A stretch of DNA of 64,000 nt from VXNE01 sp963668365 (GCA_963668365.1 OY764266.1:3410001-3474000), one strand, 5' to 3'. Counted from the stretch's first letter, positions 24,380-34,090 are shown. Program-made: numbers and translations. Notes: generated from the sequence alone by a model not told the origin.

Positions 24380-26827
24380 TCACGTGCCCCAGCGATATCT
24401 CAGCTTCAGCACCAACTGTTCAGCGGCGGGGTTGTCGAACGCATCCGTCAACATCGAGCCGAAATCCTGACCCACGCTCGACGGCAGGTCGGCCTGCCTC
24501 GTGTAGACGAGGAACAGGTCCGACATGGGAGCGATCTCCCAGCGATAGCGGATCTGAAAACTCAGTTCCGAGATGGAGAAATCCTCGCTGCTCGGGTCGA
24601 CAGCCGCCTCGCTGGGAAGAAGGTCGCGCGAGGGCGCCAGGTCGTAGAAACGCGCGTCGCCGGCGCGGACGCCCGCCCATTGCAGCGCCATTCGAAGTTG
24701 CTGCTTGCCGGTGATGAAGTAATCCAGGCTGAATTTCGGCGACCATTCGTCCGCTCCGAACAGCGCGAACCGCGTCCCTTCGCGGTGCAGGACCCAACCG
24801 TCACGCTCACCGTAATCAACGCCGAACTCCATGGCGAGCCTGTCCGCCGCTCTCCAGGTAATATCGCCACCGTAGGTGCGGCGAGCGCCGCCCAGGTCCT
24901 CCTGGCCCCATCGGGTCTGGAGACGATAGCTGATGGGACGCGTCTTGTCGGATTCGTAGCGCAGCCGCAGGCCCCAGGCTTCCTCGACACGGTAGCTGCC
25001 ATTGCCGAAGCTGTTTCGATCCTCGAATCGCGCGGGAGACCATGTGGCGCTCATCCGCATGCTCGAAAGGTTGGCCAGGCGAATGTCCTGCGACAGGCCC
25101 GTGCCGCCGAGCACGCGCTCGCCGGCGCCGTTGTATCCCCGGGTCCAGGTGAAATCGGTGCGTGATTCGCTCGCCCAGGCGAGGTTCGAGCGGGACAGGC
25201 GCGCCGCGTACTGGTAGCGCGTCACGTCGTTGCGCCTCAGGTATCCGAGATCGTTGATCGCGAGATCGGCGTCGTAGTGGTCCATCGCCAACGTGTGCGT
25301 CATCCCCCGAGCGGGCGCGAACTTGATGTCGAGCAGGCCGCCATAGCCGTCTTGTGCGCCAGGCACAGAAGACGTGATCACCTCGCCGTCGACTTCCCAG
25401 CGGCCGGTGGCCGTCAGCGCGTGTCCGTCCACCGCATGCACCACGGCATCGCCATCCGGACGCTGCGCGACCGTCGACATCCACCCCAGGGCGCGCGAGT
25501 GCGCTTCGCCGCCTTCCCACAGCGCGCGGGCGACGCCGTAGTTCCTTCCGCTCTGTCGCAATCGCACGCGCTCGCCTTCCGACGAGCGTCCCTCGAACAC
25601 GGTTTCGTCTTCCCCGGCGAGCAGGAATCCAAAGCGCAGACCCTGGCGTTGGCCCGTCGCCTTGACGGCACCGAGGATGTCTGTTGGCCGCCCCAGATCT
25701 TCAGAGGGCACCGTCACGCCATCGGGCACATCCGGCGCCGACGGCCGACCCCCGATCCGGCGCGTATGCAGCAGCACGGTTGCCGGCGGCGCAGACCCCC
25801 GGCTGAAAGAGCTCCGCGTCCCGGTGCGGAAGACCTCCTGGCCTTCCTGGAAAAAGAGGCGCTTCTCGGGAAAGAACGTTTCGAAAGCGGTCAGGTTCAC
25901 GATGACGTCGTCCGCTTCGACGTCGCCAAAGTCCGGATTGGCGGTCGCCGTCACCTGCACGTTGGTGGACGGGCGCCAGAACAGATCGATGCCGGCGTCG
26001 GCCGCGACGTCGCCGTCGAGGTTGTCCAGCACCGAAGATACATACGGATAGACGCTGTACTGCTGGCGCAGATCGACGCCGTTCAACACCACTTCCTGGA
26101 AATCCGACAAGAACTTCGGCGTGGAGAAGGCAAGCGCCGGCCACGACCACTGTTCGTCCAGGTACGCGACGGTGCGCCTTGCCAGGATACCCATGGTCCG
26201 GTCCCCGGTTGACCTTGGCATGCTGACCAGAGACCAGGGAATATGGAATTCGGCGATCCACCCGGTTTCGGTGCGGGATGTCGCCCCATGCCATGCGCCG
26301 TCCCAGTTCATGCTGAACTGGCGCTCCGGCAGGATCGTCCCGTCGGCCATGCTGCCGCCGAGACTGAGCCGAAACCAGAAGCCGTAGCGTCCTTCACCGG
26401 AAGTGTCCAGGAAGAACATGAAGGAATCGCGGGTATGCCACTGGTCGCGGCTGCTCAATCGCTCGATCAGGGTCTCCGGCGCCTGCTCCATGTACACCGA
26501 CAGGTAGAAGCCCCTGGAGGTATAGAAGAACTTCATTTCGGTCCCGAGCCGCGCCGGCGCCATCGTGTCGGGCGACACGACCTTGAAGTCCCCGTAGGCG
26601 GGAAGCGAGCCCCATACGGCGTCGTCGAGCTTGCCGTCAACGACGACATGCGCATCGTCTCCCGCGCGAACCGGGACGATGGGCGGCACGTGGCCGGCAT
26701 CGAGGAATGCGAGATCGGGATCGGGGGAAACGGATTCGGAGCCACGCGATGACGCATCGCCCCAGATCGCTGTCGACACGGCCGCATACACTGTCGCCAG
26801 CAAGGCCCATTGGACGACCGCGCGCAT
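24380..26827 (-). CDS. CBM9-like / DUF5916 outer-membrane protein
   Basis: An 815-residue protein with a signal peptide (residues 1-22). Residues about 50-270 form a carbohydrate-binding-module-9-like sandwich (VDGKLDDAVWGSLPAYGDF, then FYLSVYMEQAPETLIER). The family hallmark of DUF5916 follows: TANPDFGDVEADDVIVNL and FPEKRLFFQEG. The remaining about 450 residues are alternating strands typical of a beta barrel, ending in a Trp-containing strand (LKLRYRWGT). Substrate unknown. Its start is only about 70 bp from the end of an ISKra4-like insertion, which may have displaced or changed its promoter. Confidence 0.85.
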   Translation of the reverse strand: MRAVVQWALLATVYAAVSTAIWGDASSRGSESVSPDPDLAFLDAGHVPPIVPVRAGDDAHVVVDGKLDDAVWGSLPAYGDFKVVSPDTMAPARLGTEMKFFYTSRGFYLSVYMEQAPETLIERLSSRDQWHTRDSFMFFLDTSGEGRYGFWFRLSLGGSMADGTILPERQFSMNWDGAWHGATSRTETGWIAEFHIPWSLVSMPRSTGDRTMGILARRTVAYLDEQWSWPALAFSTPKFLSDFQEVVLNGVDLRQQYSVYPYVSSVLDNLDGDVAADAGIDLFWRPSTNVQVTATANPDFGDVEADDVIVNLTAFETFFPEKRLFFQEGQEVFRTGTRSSFSRGSAPPATVLLHTRRIGGRPSAPDVPDGVTVPSEDLGRPTDILGAVKATGQRQGLRFGFLLAGEDETVFEGRSSEGERVRLRQSGRNYGVARALWEGGEAHSRALGWMSTVAQRPDGDAVVHAVDGHALTATGRWEVDGEVITSSVPGAQDGYGGLLDIKFAPARGMTHTLAMDHYDADLAINDLGYLRRNDVTRYQYAARLSRSNLAWASESRTDFTWTRGYNGAGERVLGGTGLSQDIRLANLSSMRMSATWSPARFEDRNSFGNGSYRVEEAWGLRLRYESDKTRPISYRLQTRWGQEDLGGARRTYGGDITWRAADRLAMEFGVDYGERDGWVLHREGTRFALFGADEWSPKFSLDYFITGKQQLRMALQWAGVRAGDARFYDLAPSRDLLPSEAAVDPSSEDFSISELSFQIRYRWEIAPMSDLFLVYTRQADLPSSVGQDFGSMLTDAFDNPAAEQLVLKLRYRWGT

Positions 26828-26998
26828 AATCTCTCCCGGGAAAACGGCCCATTCTACGCCATCTGCGGACCAAAACTCAAATTACTCAATCGGTTAGGGT
26901 GTACGTCAAAAATGTGTTGAAGTGAGGGAAGGTTGAGTTGTGGCGGGGTTGGGCGGATACTTCTGGCAATATGTCTATTTGCCAGACAAGGAGGTTCC

Positions 26999-27396
26999 AT
27001 GGCGGCGCCACGCGACATCGACGTTCTCATCGGGCAACGGGATGCGTTGCTGGGGGAGTTGGCCGGGGTGGGCGACCTGCGGCCGGGCACGTTGCAGGCG
27101 CGCCACCGCCGGTGCGGCAAGCCGACCTGCCGCTGCGCGCGCGCGAGGGCGATCCGGGGCACGGGCCGAAGTGGGTGCTGGTGTCGCGCGTCGCGGGAAG
27201 GACGCGCAACTGGACGATACCGGACGAGGCCGTGCAGCGGACGCGGGAGCATCTCGACGAGTGCCGGCGGTTCCGGGAGTTGACGCGGGAGTTGATCGCC
27301 GTCGGCGACGAGCTGTGCCAGGCGCGGCTGGAAGGGGACGCGCCCGGGGCACCGGGAAAAAGGGGGCGCCGGGCTCCGCGTTCGAGGCGCGGCTAG
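26999..27396 (+). pseudogene. IS-encoded DUF6788-like protein, split by a frameshift
   Basis: The ATG at 26999 follows a strong GGAGG. The product begins MAAPRDIDVLIGQRD, with CGKPTCRCA, a Cys motif typical of DUF6788. At the GC dinucleotide run (about 27131-27145) the similarity continues in the neighbouring frame (EGDPGHGPKWVLVSRVAG) to the stop at 27396. So the gene has an indel in a (GC)n run, or is read by a -1 shift there. Near its end, the sequence GGGAAAAAGG allows a second -1 shift into the transposase. Family members are helper proteins of IS elements with unknown function. Confidence 0.6.
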
Positions 27397-28736
27397 CGAC
27401 GGCGCTGGACGCCGAGGCGGGGCGGCTGCTCGGGGACGGGGTGCTGGACGGGATCGGCTTCGAGCGGCTGGAACGCGCCTGCCGCCGGGTCGCCCTGGAG
27501 GCGATGGGCCGGGCGCTGGCGGCGCGGCTGAACGCCGACCGCTCGGACGAGCGCGGGCCGCGGCTGGCGTGCCCTCGGCGGGACCGAAGCGACCACCGCG
27601 GCGACGGCCTGGCGCGCTACGCCGGGCGGCGCGCGAAGACCTTCGTCACGGCGCTCGGGGAGATGGAGCTCTCGCGCGCGTGGTACCACTGCGACGGCTG
27701 CGGCCGCGGCTTCGCGCCGCGCGACCGGGAACTCGGCTTCGGCAAAGGCGGTCTGTCGCCGGCGGTGCTGCGCATGGTCGGCTGCGCGGCGGGCGAGGTG
27801 AGCTTCGCCGCGGCCGGTTCCCTGCTGCACGAGCTGGCGGGCCTGAACGTCGACGCCAAGACGGTGGAGCGCCGCGCCGAGGCGCTCGGCCGCGAAATCG
27901 CGGCGGACGAACGGGAACGGGCCGCGGCCGGGCCCGCCACCGCGCCCACGCTGTATCTCGGTCTCGACGGCACCGGCGTGCCGGTGCGCGGGGCCGAGAC
28001 CGAAGGGCGGGCCGGCAAGCAGCCGGACGGTTCCGCGAGGACGCGCGAGGCGAAGCTCGCGGTGGTGTGGTCCGCCGAGCGGACCGGCGCCGACGGCGCC
28101 CCGGCGCGCGACCCCGGCTCGGTCACCTGCTCCGCCGCCATCGAGTCCGCCGCCACGCGCGACACCGACGCCGTTCCCGCGCCCTTCGCGCAGCGCGTCG
28201 TGCGCGAGGCCGCGCGGCGCGGCTTCGGCGCCGCCGAACGCCGCGTGGTGATCGGCGACGGCGCGGCCTGGATCTGGAACATCGCCGCGGAGCACTTCCC
28301 CGGCGCCGTCGAGATCGTCGACGTGTTCCACGCCGCCGAACACCTGTTCGACATCGGCCGGGCCGTCTACGGAGACGACAACGATCTCGCCCGCGTCTGG
28401 GCGGAGCAGCGCCGCGGCGAGCTCCTCGCCGGCGACTTCGACGACCTGCTCCGGGCCGTCGGCGCCCACGCCGGCCGCTGCGAGGAGGCCCGCAAGGGGC
28501 GCGCCTACTTCGCCGGCAACCGCCGCCGCATGGACTATCCCCGGTTCCGCGCCCTGGGACTGTGCATCGGCAGCGGCGTCGTCGAGGGCGCCTGCAGGAA
28601 CGTCGTCGCCTGCCGCCTCAAGCGCGGCGGCATGCGCTGGACCGTGGCCGGCGCCGACGCCATCCTCGCCCTGCGTTCCTGCATCGTCAGCGACCGCTTC
28701 GACGACTTCTGGCAGCGCCGCGCCGCCGCAAATTGA
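27345..28736 (+). CDS. ISKra4-family transposase
   Basis: About 463 residues counted from the probable shift point near 27350; no obvious independent start codon is seen. A zinc-finger-like CDGCGRGFAPR and the DDE catalytic set are visible: LGLDGTGVPV (first Asp), VVIGDGAAWIWN (second Asp) and GSGVVEGACRNV (Glu), followed by the family motif LKRGGMRW. The frame overlaps the end of the DUF6788-like gene. The heptamer G_GGA_AAA at 27354-27360 is a good slippery site for -1 frameshifting that would fuse the two. Confidence 0.85.
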   Translation, partial: RGTGKKGAPGSAFEARLATALDAEAGRLLGDGVLDGIGFERLERACRRVALEAMGRALAARLNADRSDERGPRLACPRRDRSDHRGDGLARYAGRRAKTFVTALGEMELSRAWYHCDGCGRGFAPRDRELGFGKGGLSPAVLRMVGCAAGEVSFAAAGSLLHELAGLNVDAKTVERRAEALGREIAADERERAAAGPATAPTLYLGLDGTGVPVRGAETEGRAGKQPDGSARTREAKLAVVWSAERTGADGAPARDPGSVTCSAAIESAATRDTDAVPAPFAQRVVREAARRGFGAAERRVVIGDGAAWIWNIAAEHFPGAVEIVDVFHAAEHLFDIGRAVYGDDNDLARVWAEQRRGELLAGDFDDLLRAVGAHAGRCEEARKGRAYFAGNRRRMDYPRFRALGLCIGSGVVEGACRNVVACRLKRGGMRWTVAGADAILALRSCIVSDRFDDFWQRRAAAN

Positions 28737-28925
28737 CCCTTCATCTCACAATCGAGACGTACACCCAATCGGTTACAACCGCCTTCCGGGGCGTTCAAAC
28801 CTGCCGGCGGCGTGGGCGGCGGGCGCACATCGGCCCGACACCGGGCGCGAGGACAGGAGCAAGACGCCCACCCCCATCCTGCGATTCGTCCCGGTCGAAC
28901 GCGTGGGGGCACGCGACGACGGACG

Positions 28926-30056
28926 CTATCCCGCCAAGAGTATCAACACCCCGGCAGCGACGGTCGAGCCGATCACGCCGGCGACGTTGGGGCCCATGGC
29001 ATGCATCAGCAACAGGTTGCCTGGATTCGCGTCCTGGCCGACCCGGCTGACGACGCGGGCCGCCATCGGCACGGCCGAGACGCCGGCGGCGCCGAGCAGC
29101 GGATTGATGGGCCGCTTGAACACCAGGTTCATGCCCTTCGCCATGAGAACGCCGCTCGCCGTGCCGATGGCGAATGCGGCGACGCCGAGCAGCAATACGC
29201 CCAGCGTTCCCGGGGTGAGGAACTGGTCCGCGCCGAGCTTCGAGCCGATGGCGAGGCCGAGAAAGATCGTCACCGTGTTGATCAGCGCGTTGCGCGCCGT
29301 GTCGGTGAGCCGGTCCACGACTCCGCATTCGCGCATGAGGTTGCCGAAGCAGAACATGCCGAGCAGCGGCGCCGCCGTCGGCAGGACCAGCCCGACGACC
29401 AGCACCAGCGCCAGGGGAAAGAGAATCCGCTCGCGCCGGGAGACCTCCCGCAGTTGCGTCATCTCGATCCGCCGCTCCTGTTCCGTCGTCAGCAGGCGCA
29501 TGATGGGCGGCTGTATCAGCGGCACCAATGCCATGTAGGAATAGGCGGCGACCGCGATGGCGCCCATCAGGTGCGGCGCGAGCTGTTCGGCCACATAGAT
29601 GGCCGTCGGGCCGTCCGCGCCACCGATAATGGAGATGGCCGCCGCCTCCCGGAGAGTAAAGTCCATCACTCCGAGATGCGTCAGGCCCACCGCGCCGAGC
29701 AGCGTTCCGAAGATTCCGAACTGGGCCGCCGCGCCGAGCGCCAGCGTCCTGGGATTGGCGAGCAGGGGTCCAAAGTCCGTGAGCGCGCCGATCCCCATGA
29801 ACACGAGCAGCGGGAAAACCGCCGTATCCACCCCGACCAGGTAGATCAGGTGCAATATCCCGTCCCCGGTCGCGATCTCCACACCCGGAATGTTCGCCAG
29901 GATGCCGCCGAAGCCGATCGGGACCAGCAATAGAGGTTCGAACCTGCGCGCGATGGCGAGGTACAGCAGAAGCAGGCCCACGCCGATCATGGCGCATTGG
30001 CCGAGCGAAATCTGGTACAGGCCGGACGCCTGCGCCAACTCCGTCAACTGCGACAC
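28926..30056 (-). CDS. oadB: Oxaloacetate decarboxylase beta subunit, Na+ pump
   Basis: A 376-residue integral membrane protein from a GTG start at 30056. About 9 hydrophobic helices. Family hallmarks are present: GIGALTDFGPLLANP, the Asp-containing IIGGADGPTAIYV motif (Asp essential for Na+ binding in characterised OadB), and MHAMGPNVAGVIGS. OadB couples decarboxylation of carboxybiotin to Na+ export. Third gene of the minus-strand operon oadG-oadA-oadB. About 150 bp separate its end from the IS element. Confidence 0.96.
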   Translation of the reverse strand: MSQLTELAQASGLYQISLGQCAMIGVGLLLLYLAIARRFEPLLLVPIGFGGILANIPGVEIATGDGILHLIYLVGVDTAVFPLLVFMGIGALTDFGPLLANPRTLALGAAAQFGIFGTLLGAVGLTHLGVMDFTLREAAAISIIGGADGPTAIYVAEQLAPHLMGAIAVAAYSYMALVPLIQPPIMRLLTTEQERRIEMTQLREVSRRERILFPLALVLVVGLVLPTAAPLLGMFCFGNLMRECGVVDRLTDTARNALINTVTIFLGLAIGSKLGADQFLTPGTLGVLLLGVAAFAIGTASGVLMAKGMNLVFKRPINPLLGAAGVSAVPMAARVVSRVGQDANPGNLLLMHAMGPNVAGVIGSTVAAGVLILLAG

Positions 30057-30119
30057 GGGCGCTCCCCGCGCCGTCCGGCGCGCTGCCGCGTTCCTTGAGG
30101 ACGCGGCGCCCTCGAAAGC

Positions 30120-31853
30120 TCAAGCAAGGTCGAACAGCGCTTCGCCGACGGCCACCGCATCGCCCTGGGCGACATGCAGCGCGGTCACGGTGCCGGCCCG
30201 CGGAGCGACCACCTCGGTCTCCATCTTCATCGCTTCGAGCACCAGTACGGTATCCCCCTTCTCCACATGCGCGCCGAGCGGCACAACGATCTTGAAGATG
30301 TTGCCCGCCATCGCCGCCGGCACCGCGGCGCCGTTGACCCGGGGACGCGGAATCGGGGGCGTCGTCACCTCGCCGCTTGCGGAAACCTCCACCGTGAATG
30401 CCTTGCCGTTGACGCGAACCTCGTAGGTTGCGGCTTCTTCCGACATCGCCGCCCGAGGCGCGGCTTCTTCACGGGGAACAGCTTCGAACTCCTCGGGATT
30501 GTCGCGGTTCTCGAAGAACTTCAATGCGACCTGCGGGAACAGGGCATAGGTCAGGACATCGTCGATACGTTCCGAAGCCAGGTCGAACGATCTCTGTTTC
30601 GCGAGCTTTTCCAGCTCCCCCGACAGTGTTTCGACTTCGGGCGGCAACAGGTCCGCAGGCCGGCGGGTGATCCGCTTTTCCGAATCCGCCAATCGCTCGA
30701 GCAGTTCCGGCGACAGCGGCGCGGGCGGCGCCCCGTACTCGCCCTTCAGCAGGTTGATCGTCTCCCTGGTCAGGCTCGCATAGCGTTCGCCGCGCAGCAC
30801 GTTGATCGCCGCCTGGGTTCCGACGATCTGCGAAGTCGGCGTCACCAGCGGGACGAAACCCAGGTCTTCGCGCACCCTGGGGATCTCCGCCAGGACTTCG
30901 TCCAGCCTGTCGGCGGCGCTCTGCTCCCGCAGCTGGCTCTCGAGGTTGGTCAACATGCCGCCGGGGACCTGCGCCACGAGGATGCGTGAATCGACGCCCC
31001 GCAGGCTCCCCTCGAACGCGCCGTACCTCCTGCGAACCTGGCGGAAGTATGCCGCGATGTCCTCCATCAACTGGATATCCAGGCCCGTGTCCCGGCCCGT
31101 GCCCTCGAGGATCGATACCAGCGATTCGCTGGCCGAGTGGCCGTAGGTCATGCTCATGGACGAGATCGCGGCGTCCACGTTGTCGACGCCCGCTTCCACC
31201 GCCTTCAGGCAGGTGGCGGTGGACATGCCCGTGGTGGCGTGGGAATGCAGGTGCACCGGAATCTCGAGCGTCTCCTTCATCCGCGAGATCAGTTCGAACG
31301 CGACATAGGGCTTCAACAGGCCGGCCATGTCCTTGATGCACACCGTGTGAGCGCCCATGTCCTCGATCCTGCGCGCCAGGTCGAGCCACAGGTCGATCGT
31401 GTGCACGGGGCTCACCGTGTACGCCATCGTGCCCTGGGCGTGCTTTCCCTGTTCCATCACGGCGGCGATGGCGGTTTCCAGGTTGCGCGTATCGTTCATC
31501 GCATCGAACACGCGGAACACGTCGATGCCGTTCGCGACGGCCCGTTCGACGAACTTCCGCACGACGTCGTCCGCGTAGTGGCGGTAGCCAAGAAGGTTCT
31601 GGCCCCGAAGCAGCATCTGCTGCGGCGTGTTGGGCATTGCCGCCTTGAGCTTGCGGATGCGCTCCCAGGGGTCCTCGCCGAGATAGCGGATGCAGGCATC
31701 GAATGTCGCCCCGCCCCAGGACTCGATCGACCAGTAGCCGACCCTATCCAGCCGATCCGCCGCCGGGAGCATGTCCTCCACGCGCATGCGGGTCGCCAGG
31801 AGGCTCTGATGGGCGTCCCGCAGGACGAGTTCGGTGATCCCGAGCTTGCTCAT
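30120..31853 (-). CDS. oadA: Oxaloacetate decarboxylase alpha subunit (biotin-carboxyl carrier fused)
   Basis: A 577-residue protein from ATG 31853. The N-terminal carboxyltransferase TIM-barrel shows the expected start, ITELVLRDAHQSLLATRMR. HLHSHATTGMS supplies the metal-binding His pair. A PYC/OADA helical domain follows, then a linker of Ala/Pro/Arg and the biotinyl domain with VLEAMKMETEVVAP (biotin-Lys between two Met). It transfers CO2 from oxaloacetate to biotin. Expected length for OadA. Confidence 0.97.
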   Translation of the reverse strand: MSKLGITELVLRDAHQSLLATRMRVEDMLPAADRLDRVGYWSIESWGGATFDACIRYLGEDPWERIRKLKAAMPNTPQQMLLRGQNLLGYRHYADDVVRKFVERAVANGIDVFRVFDAMNDTRNLETAIAAVMEQGKHAQGTMAYTVSPVHTIDLWLDLARRIEDMGAHTVCIKDMAGLLKPYVAFELISRMKETLEIPVHLHSHATTGMSTATCLKAVEAGVDNVDAAISSMSMTYGHSASESLVSILEGTGRDTGLDIQLMEDIAAYFRQVRRRYGAFEGSLRGVDSRILVAQVPGGMLTNLESQLREQSAADRLDEVLAEIPRVREDLGFVPLVTPTSQIVGTQAAINVLRGERYASLTRETINLLKGEYGAPPAPLSPELLERLADSEKRITRRPADLLPPEVETLSGELEKLAKQRSFDLASERIDDVLTYALFPQVALKFFENRDNPEEFEAVPREEAAPRAAMSEEAATYEVRVNGKAFTVEVSASGEVTTPPIPRPRVNGAAVPAAMAGNIFKIVVPLGAHVEKGDTVLVLEAMKMETEVVAPRAGTVTALHVAQGDAVAVGEALFDLA

Positions 31854-31861
31854 GGCCGGAC

Positions 31862-32098
31862 CTACGGCCCCGTTGCGGCCCCGGCCCCCGCACGTGCGCG
31901 GTGGTGTCGTATCGCGGCGGCCACGGCGGCAGCCATCTCCGCCTGCGCGCCGGCGTCTTCCGGAGTCTCGGCGGACTGTGCGGGCCGGGGTCGGGACATC
32001 GCGACGACAGCCGCGATCAGGATAGCGAGCAGGCCGAATACCGTCGCCATGCCGACGAACGCCAGCGCCAGTGCCTGCGGCAGCAAGTCGACACTCAC
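31862..32098 (-). CDS. oadG: Oxaloacetate decarboxylase gamma subunit
   Basis: A small protein of about 78 residues from a GTG at 32098. It has one N-terminal membrane helix (ALALAFVGMATVFGLLAILI) followed by a charged, Ala-rich tail ending near His residues (AIRHHRARAG). Characterised OadG binds zinc through C-terminal His and holds alpha and beta together. A longer frame from 32167 exists but adds residues unlike the family. It lies about 90 bp after tRNA-Arg on the same strand. Confidence 0.85.
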   Translation of the reverse strand: MSVDLLPQALALAFVGMATVFGLLAILIAAVVAMSRPRPAQSAETPEDAGAQAEMAAAVAAAIRHHRARAGAGAATGP

Positions 32099-32188
32099 GA
32101 GGGCACCGCTTTCGCAGAGGTTTCGTGGACGCCCGCGCACGTCGTTTCGGCTTGCTCCATCGCCCAATCCTCGTCCTTGCCAAGGATG

Positions 32189-32265
32189 TGGCGCACCCGA
32201 CAGGATTCGAACCTGTAGTCCCCGGTTTCGTAGACCGGTGCCTTATCCAATTTGGCCACGGGTGC
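32189..32265 (-). tRNA. tRNA-Arg, anticodon ACG
   Basis: A minus-strand cloverleaf. The acceptor GCACCCG pairs fully with CGGGTGC, the anticodon stem CCGGT/ACCGG encloses the loop CTACGAA (ACG, normally converted to ICG), and the T loop is GTTCGAATC. CCA is encoded. It decodes CGU/C/A. It precedes oadG on the same strand. Confidence 0.97.
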
Positions 32266-32319
32266 GCATGCAAAAAGGGCGCGTATTATCGAGGAAAGGA
32301 AGCGGCGGAAACAAGTAAA

Positions 32320-32976
32320 TCACGTCATCGCGGGCACGCGTTCCCGCCAGGCGCTCCTCAGCACCCTGCTCGCCGAACGCAGGAAGATACCCAGCAGGAC
32401 CACGGCCACGAGCAGATCGGGCCAGGGAGAGGCGAATACCCACACCGCCGCCGCCGCACCGATCACGGCAATGCCCTCGATGACGTCGTTGCGCGAACAC
32501 TCCCAGGACGACGACATGTTCACGTCGCCGTCGCGGTATGGGGTCAGGAGCTTGAGGCAAACCGCGTTAGCCACGAGATTCAGCACGGCCGCCGCGGACA
32601 TCGTGCTCGCCGCCGGCGCGTCCAGCTCCGTCAACCGCCAGGCGATCTGGACGGCCACCGCCAGGGCGGCGCCCAAGATCAGCAATCCCTTGACCATGGC
32701 GACCCGGGCCTTCGCCTGCGCCGATGCGCCGACCACGGCCATGCTCAGCGCATAGGTGAGCGCGTCCCCCAGGTTGTCCAGCGTTCCGGAGAGCAGCGCG
32801 GAGGAGCCGCTCAGCACCGAGCCCGCCACCATCATGGCGAAGGTCGCGACGTTGATTCCGAATACCCGGGCCAGCACGCGGCGCTGCCTGTCCTGGAGGG
32901 CCGCCGGGTCGATGGTATCGCTGCAGCAGGAGTTCAAGGTAATCGCGGGCCTTTTGCCTCTGTATTCGGTGGCCAT
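32320..32976 (-). CDS. Cation-efflux (CDF)-like membrane protein
   Basis: A 218-residue protein with about six hydrophobic helices. The first part, VLARVFGINVATFAMMVAGSV followed by SGSSALLSGTLDNLGDALTYALS, contains the CDF-type metal site spacing (S..L..D...D). A further pair, SSSWECSRNDVIEGIAV, resembles the second metal-binding helix (normally H...D; here N...D). It lacks the C-terminal cytoplasmic domain of most CDF proteins, as do short members. An early CC pair (NSCCSD) may bind metal. Substrate unknown. Confidence 0.75.
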   Translation of the reverse strand: MATEYRGKRPAITLNSCCSDTIDPAALQDRQRRVLARVFGINVATFAMMVAGSVLSGSSALLSGTLDNLGDALTYALSMAVVGASAQAKARVAMVKGLLILGAALAVAVQIAWRLTELDAPAASTMSAAAVLNLVANAVCLKLLTPYRDGDVNMSSSWECSRNDVIEGIAVIGAAAAVWVFASPWPDLLVAVVLLGIFLRSASRVLRSAWRERVPAMT

Positions 32977-33096
32977 GATCGCACACCGACAGACCGACCG
33001 TGAGCGCGAAGGGGGCGATCGGTGCGCCGTCGCGATCAGGAAAGCCTCGCAGCCTTCTTGCGATTCACGAAGTGATCCGGGTCTCGATCCACCTGG

Positions 33097-33927
33097 TCAT
33101 GCGTTGCGCGGATGGGCCACAGGCGGAGCCGAAGCCACCGGCCGCGGGGCACTCGCAATGCGGAAAATCGACGTGTGCTCGATCTCCGTTGCCACTTCGC
33201 CGTCCACGACGCAGGCGATGCCGAGATCCACGAACTCGTGCCCCTTGCGCCGCCACTTTCGCGTCGGCACGGCGCGGACCTCGATCTCGTCTCCCGCGCG
33301 AAGAAGCCGCCGGAAGCGCAGCACCGAGCCGACGTGGATCCACGCCGGCAGCACGTAGCGCCGCATGAAGGTACGGTTGGCCGCGCCCAGGATTGCGTGC
33401 GGGTGCAGGACGCCCGTCCGGTAACAGGGCAAGCCGTCCTCCACCTGCGCCGCGAATTCGGCGTTTTCGATCGCATCCGGCGACCATGTCCAAGCCGGGA
33501 ACGGTTCGCCGACGTTGACGTTGTCCCATGCGATCTCGGGCCGCTCTTCGACCGGCGCGCCGGATTCGACAGCAGCGGGTGTCGCGTCCGGGGCGAGCGG
33601 CTGCGTGCGCAGTTCGGCGAGCAGGATGTCCCGCGCCCGACACTGGACGGTGTGGGTGTCGCCCTCGACGCGGTGTGAGACGACAAGCGAGTCGCCGTCG
33701 TAGGCGGGCTTGACGAAACGCACGCTCACCCGCCACCCCGAGAGCCAGTCGGGGCCGAGCGTATCGACCAATGGATGCGTCATGTACCCGAACACCGCGG
33801 CGCCCGGGACCAGGGCACCCTCGAACCCGAATTGCGCCGCGACCGCGTCGCTATGGATCCGGTTCTCGGCATTGGCGGAGAAGTTCCGCGCGGTGGTCCG
33901 GTAAACGCTCACCCGCCCCTCGAGCAT
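33097..33927 (-). CDS. MaoC-like double hot-dog protein
   Basis: 276 residues from ATG 33927 (a longer frame from 34002 adds a non-family N-terminus). Two hot-dog halves: the first carries FSANAENRIHSDAVAAQFGFEGALVPGAA, quoted in part as NRIHSDAVAAQFG and matching the hydratase motif (N.IH.D...A...G....V.G). The second contains GVLHPHAILGAANRTFM. MaoC-type proteins hydrate or dehydrate acyl-CoA-like thioesters. The second half seems to lack the full catalytic motif. Substrate unknown. Confidence 0.75.
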   Translation of the reverse strand: MLEGRVSVYRTTARNFSANAENRIHSDAVAAQFGFEGALVPGAAVFGYMTHPLVDTLGPDWLSGWRVSVRFVKPAYDGDSLVVSHRVEGDTHTVQCRARDILLAELRTQPLAPDATPAAVESGAPVEERPEIAWDNVNVGEPFPAWTWSPDAIENAEFAAQVEDGLPCYRTGVLHPHAILGAANRTFMRRYVLPAWIHVGSVLRFRRLLRAGDEIEVRAVPTRKWRRKGHEFVDLGIACVVDGEVATEIEHTSIFRIASAPRPVASAPPVAHPRNA

Positions 33928-34090
33928 CAGTGTCGCTGCGCCGACAGAGTCTAACGTTTCGTCACGACGCCGGCCCCCGTTCTCGGTGCCCGCGTTCAAC
34001 ACCCGTGCTTTTGCGGGGCCGAGCCCGATGCCCCGAAGACTGACGGACCGGGGTCCCGATTTCCGCGCCAGCCAGTCATACTTGGCGAAG

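Larger units (their letters stand above)
26888..28775 (+). mobile_element. ISKra4-family insertion sequence with 9-bp target duplication
   Basis: The element is 26897-28766 (1870 bp). The ends GGGTGTACGTC and GACGTACACCC are perfect 11-bp inverted repeats, with weaker similarity for about 20 bp inward. The 9-bp flanks AATCGGTTA (26888-26896 and 28767-28775) are identical. It encodes a DUF6788-like small protein and an ISKra4-type transposase. It sits between oadB and the DUF5916 gene. Confidence 0.95.

Noticed and set aside
26940..27344. Extending the transposase back to a GTG at 26940
   Set aside because: The upstream part in this frame shows no similarity to transposases, while the DUF6788-like frame overlaps it with a good ribosome site.
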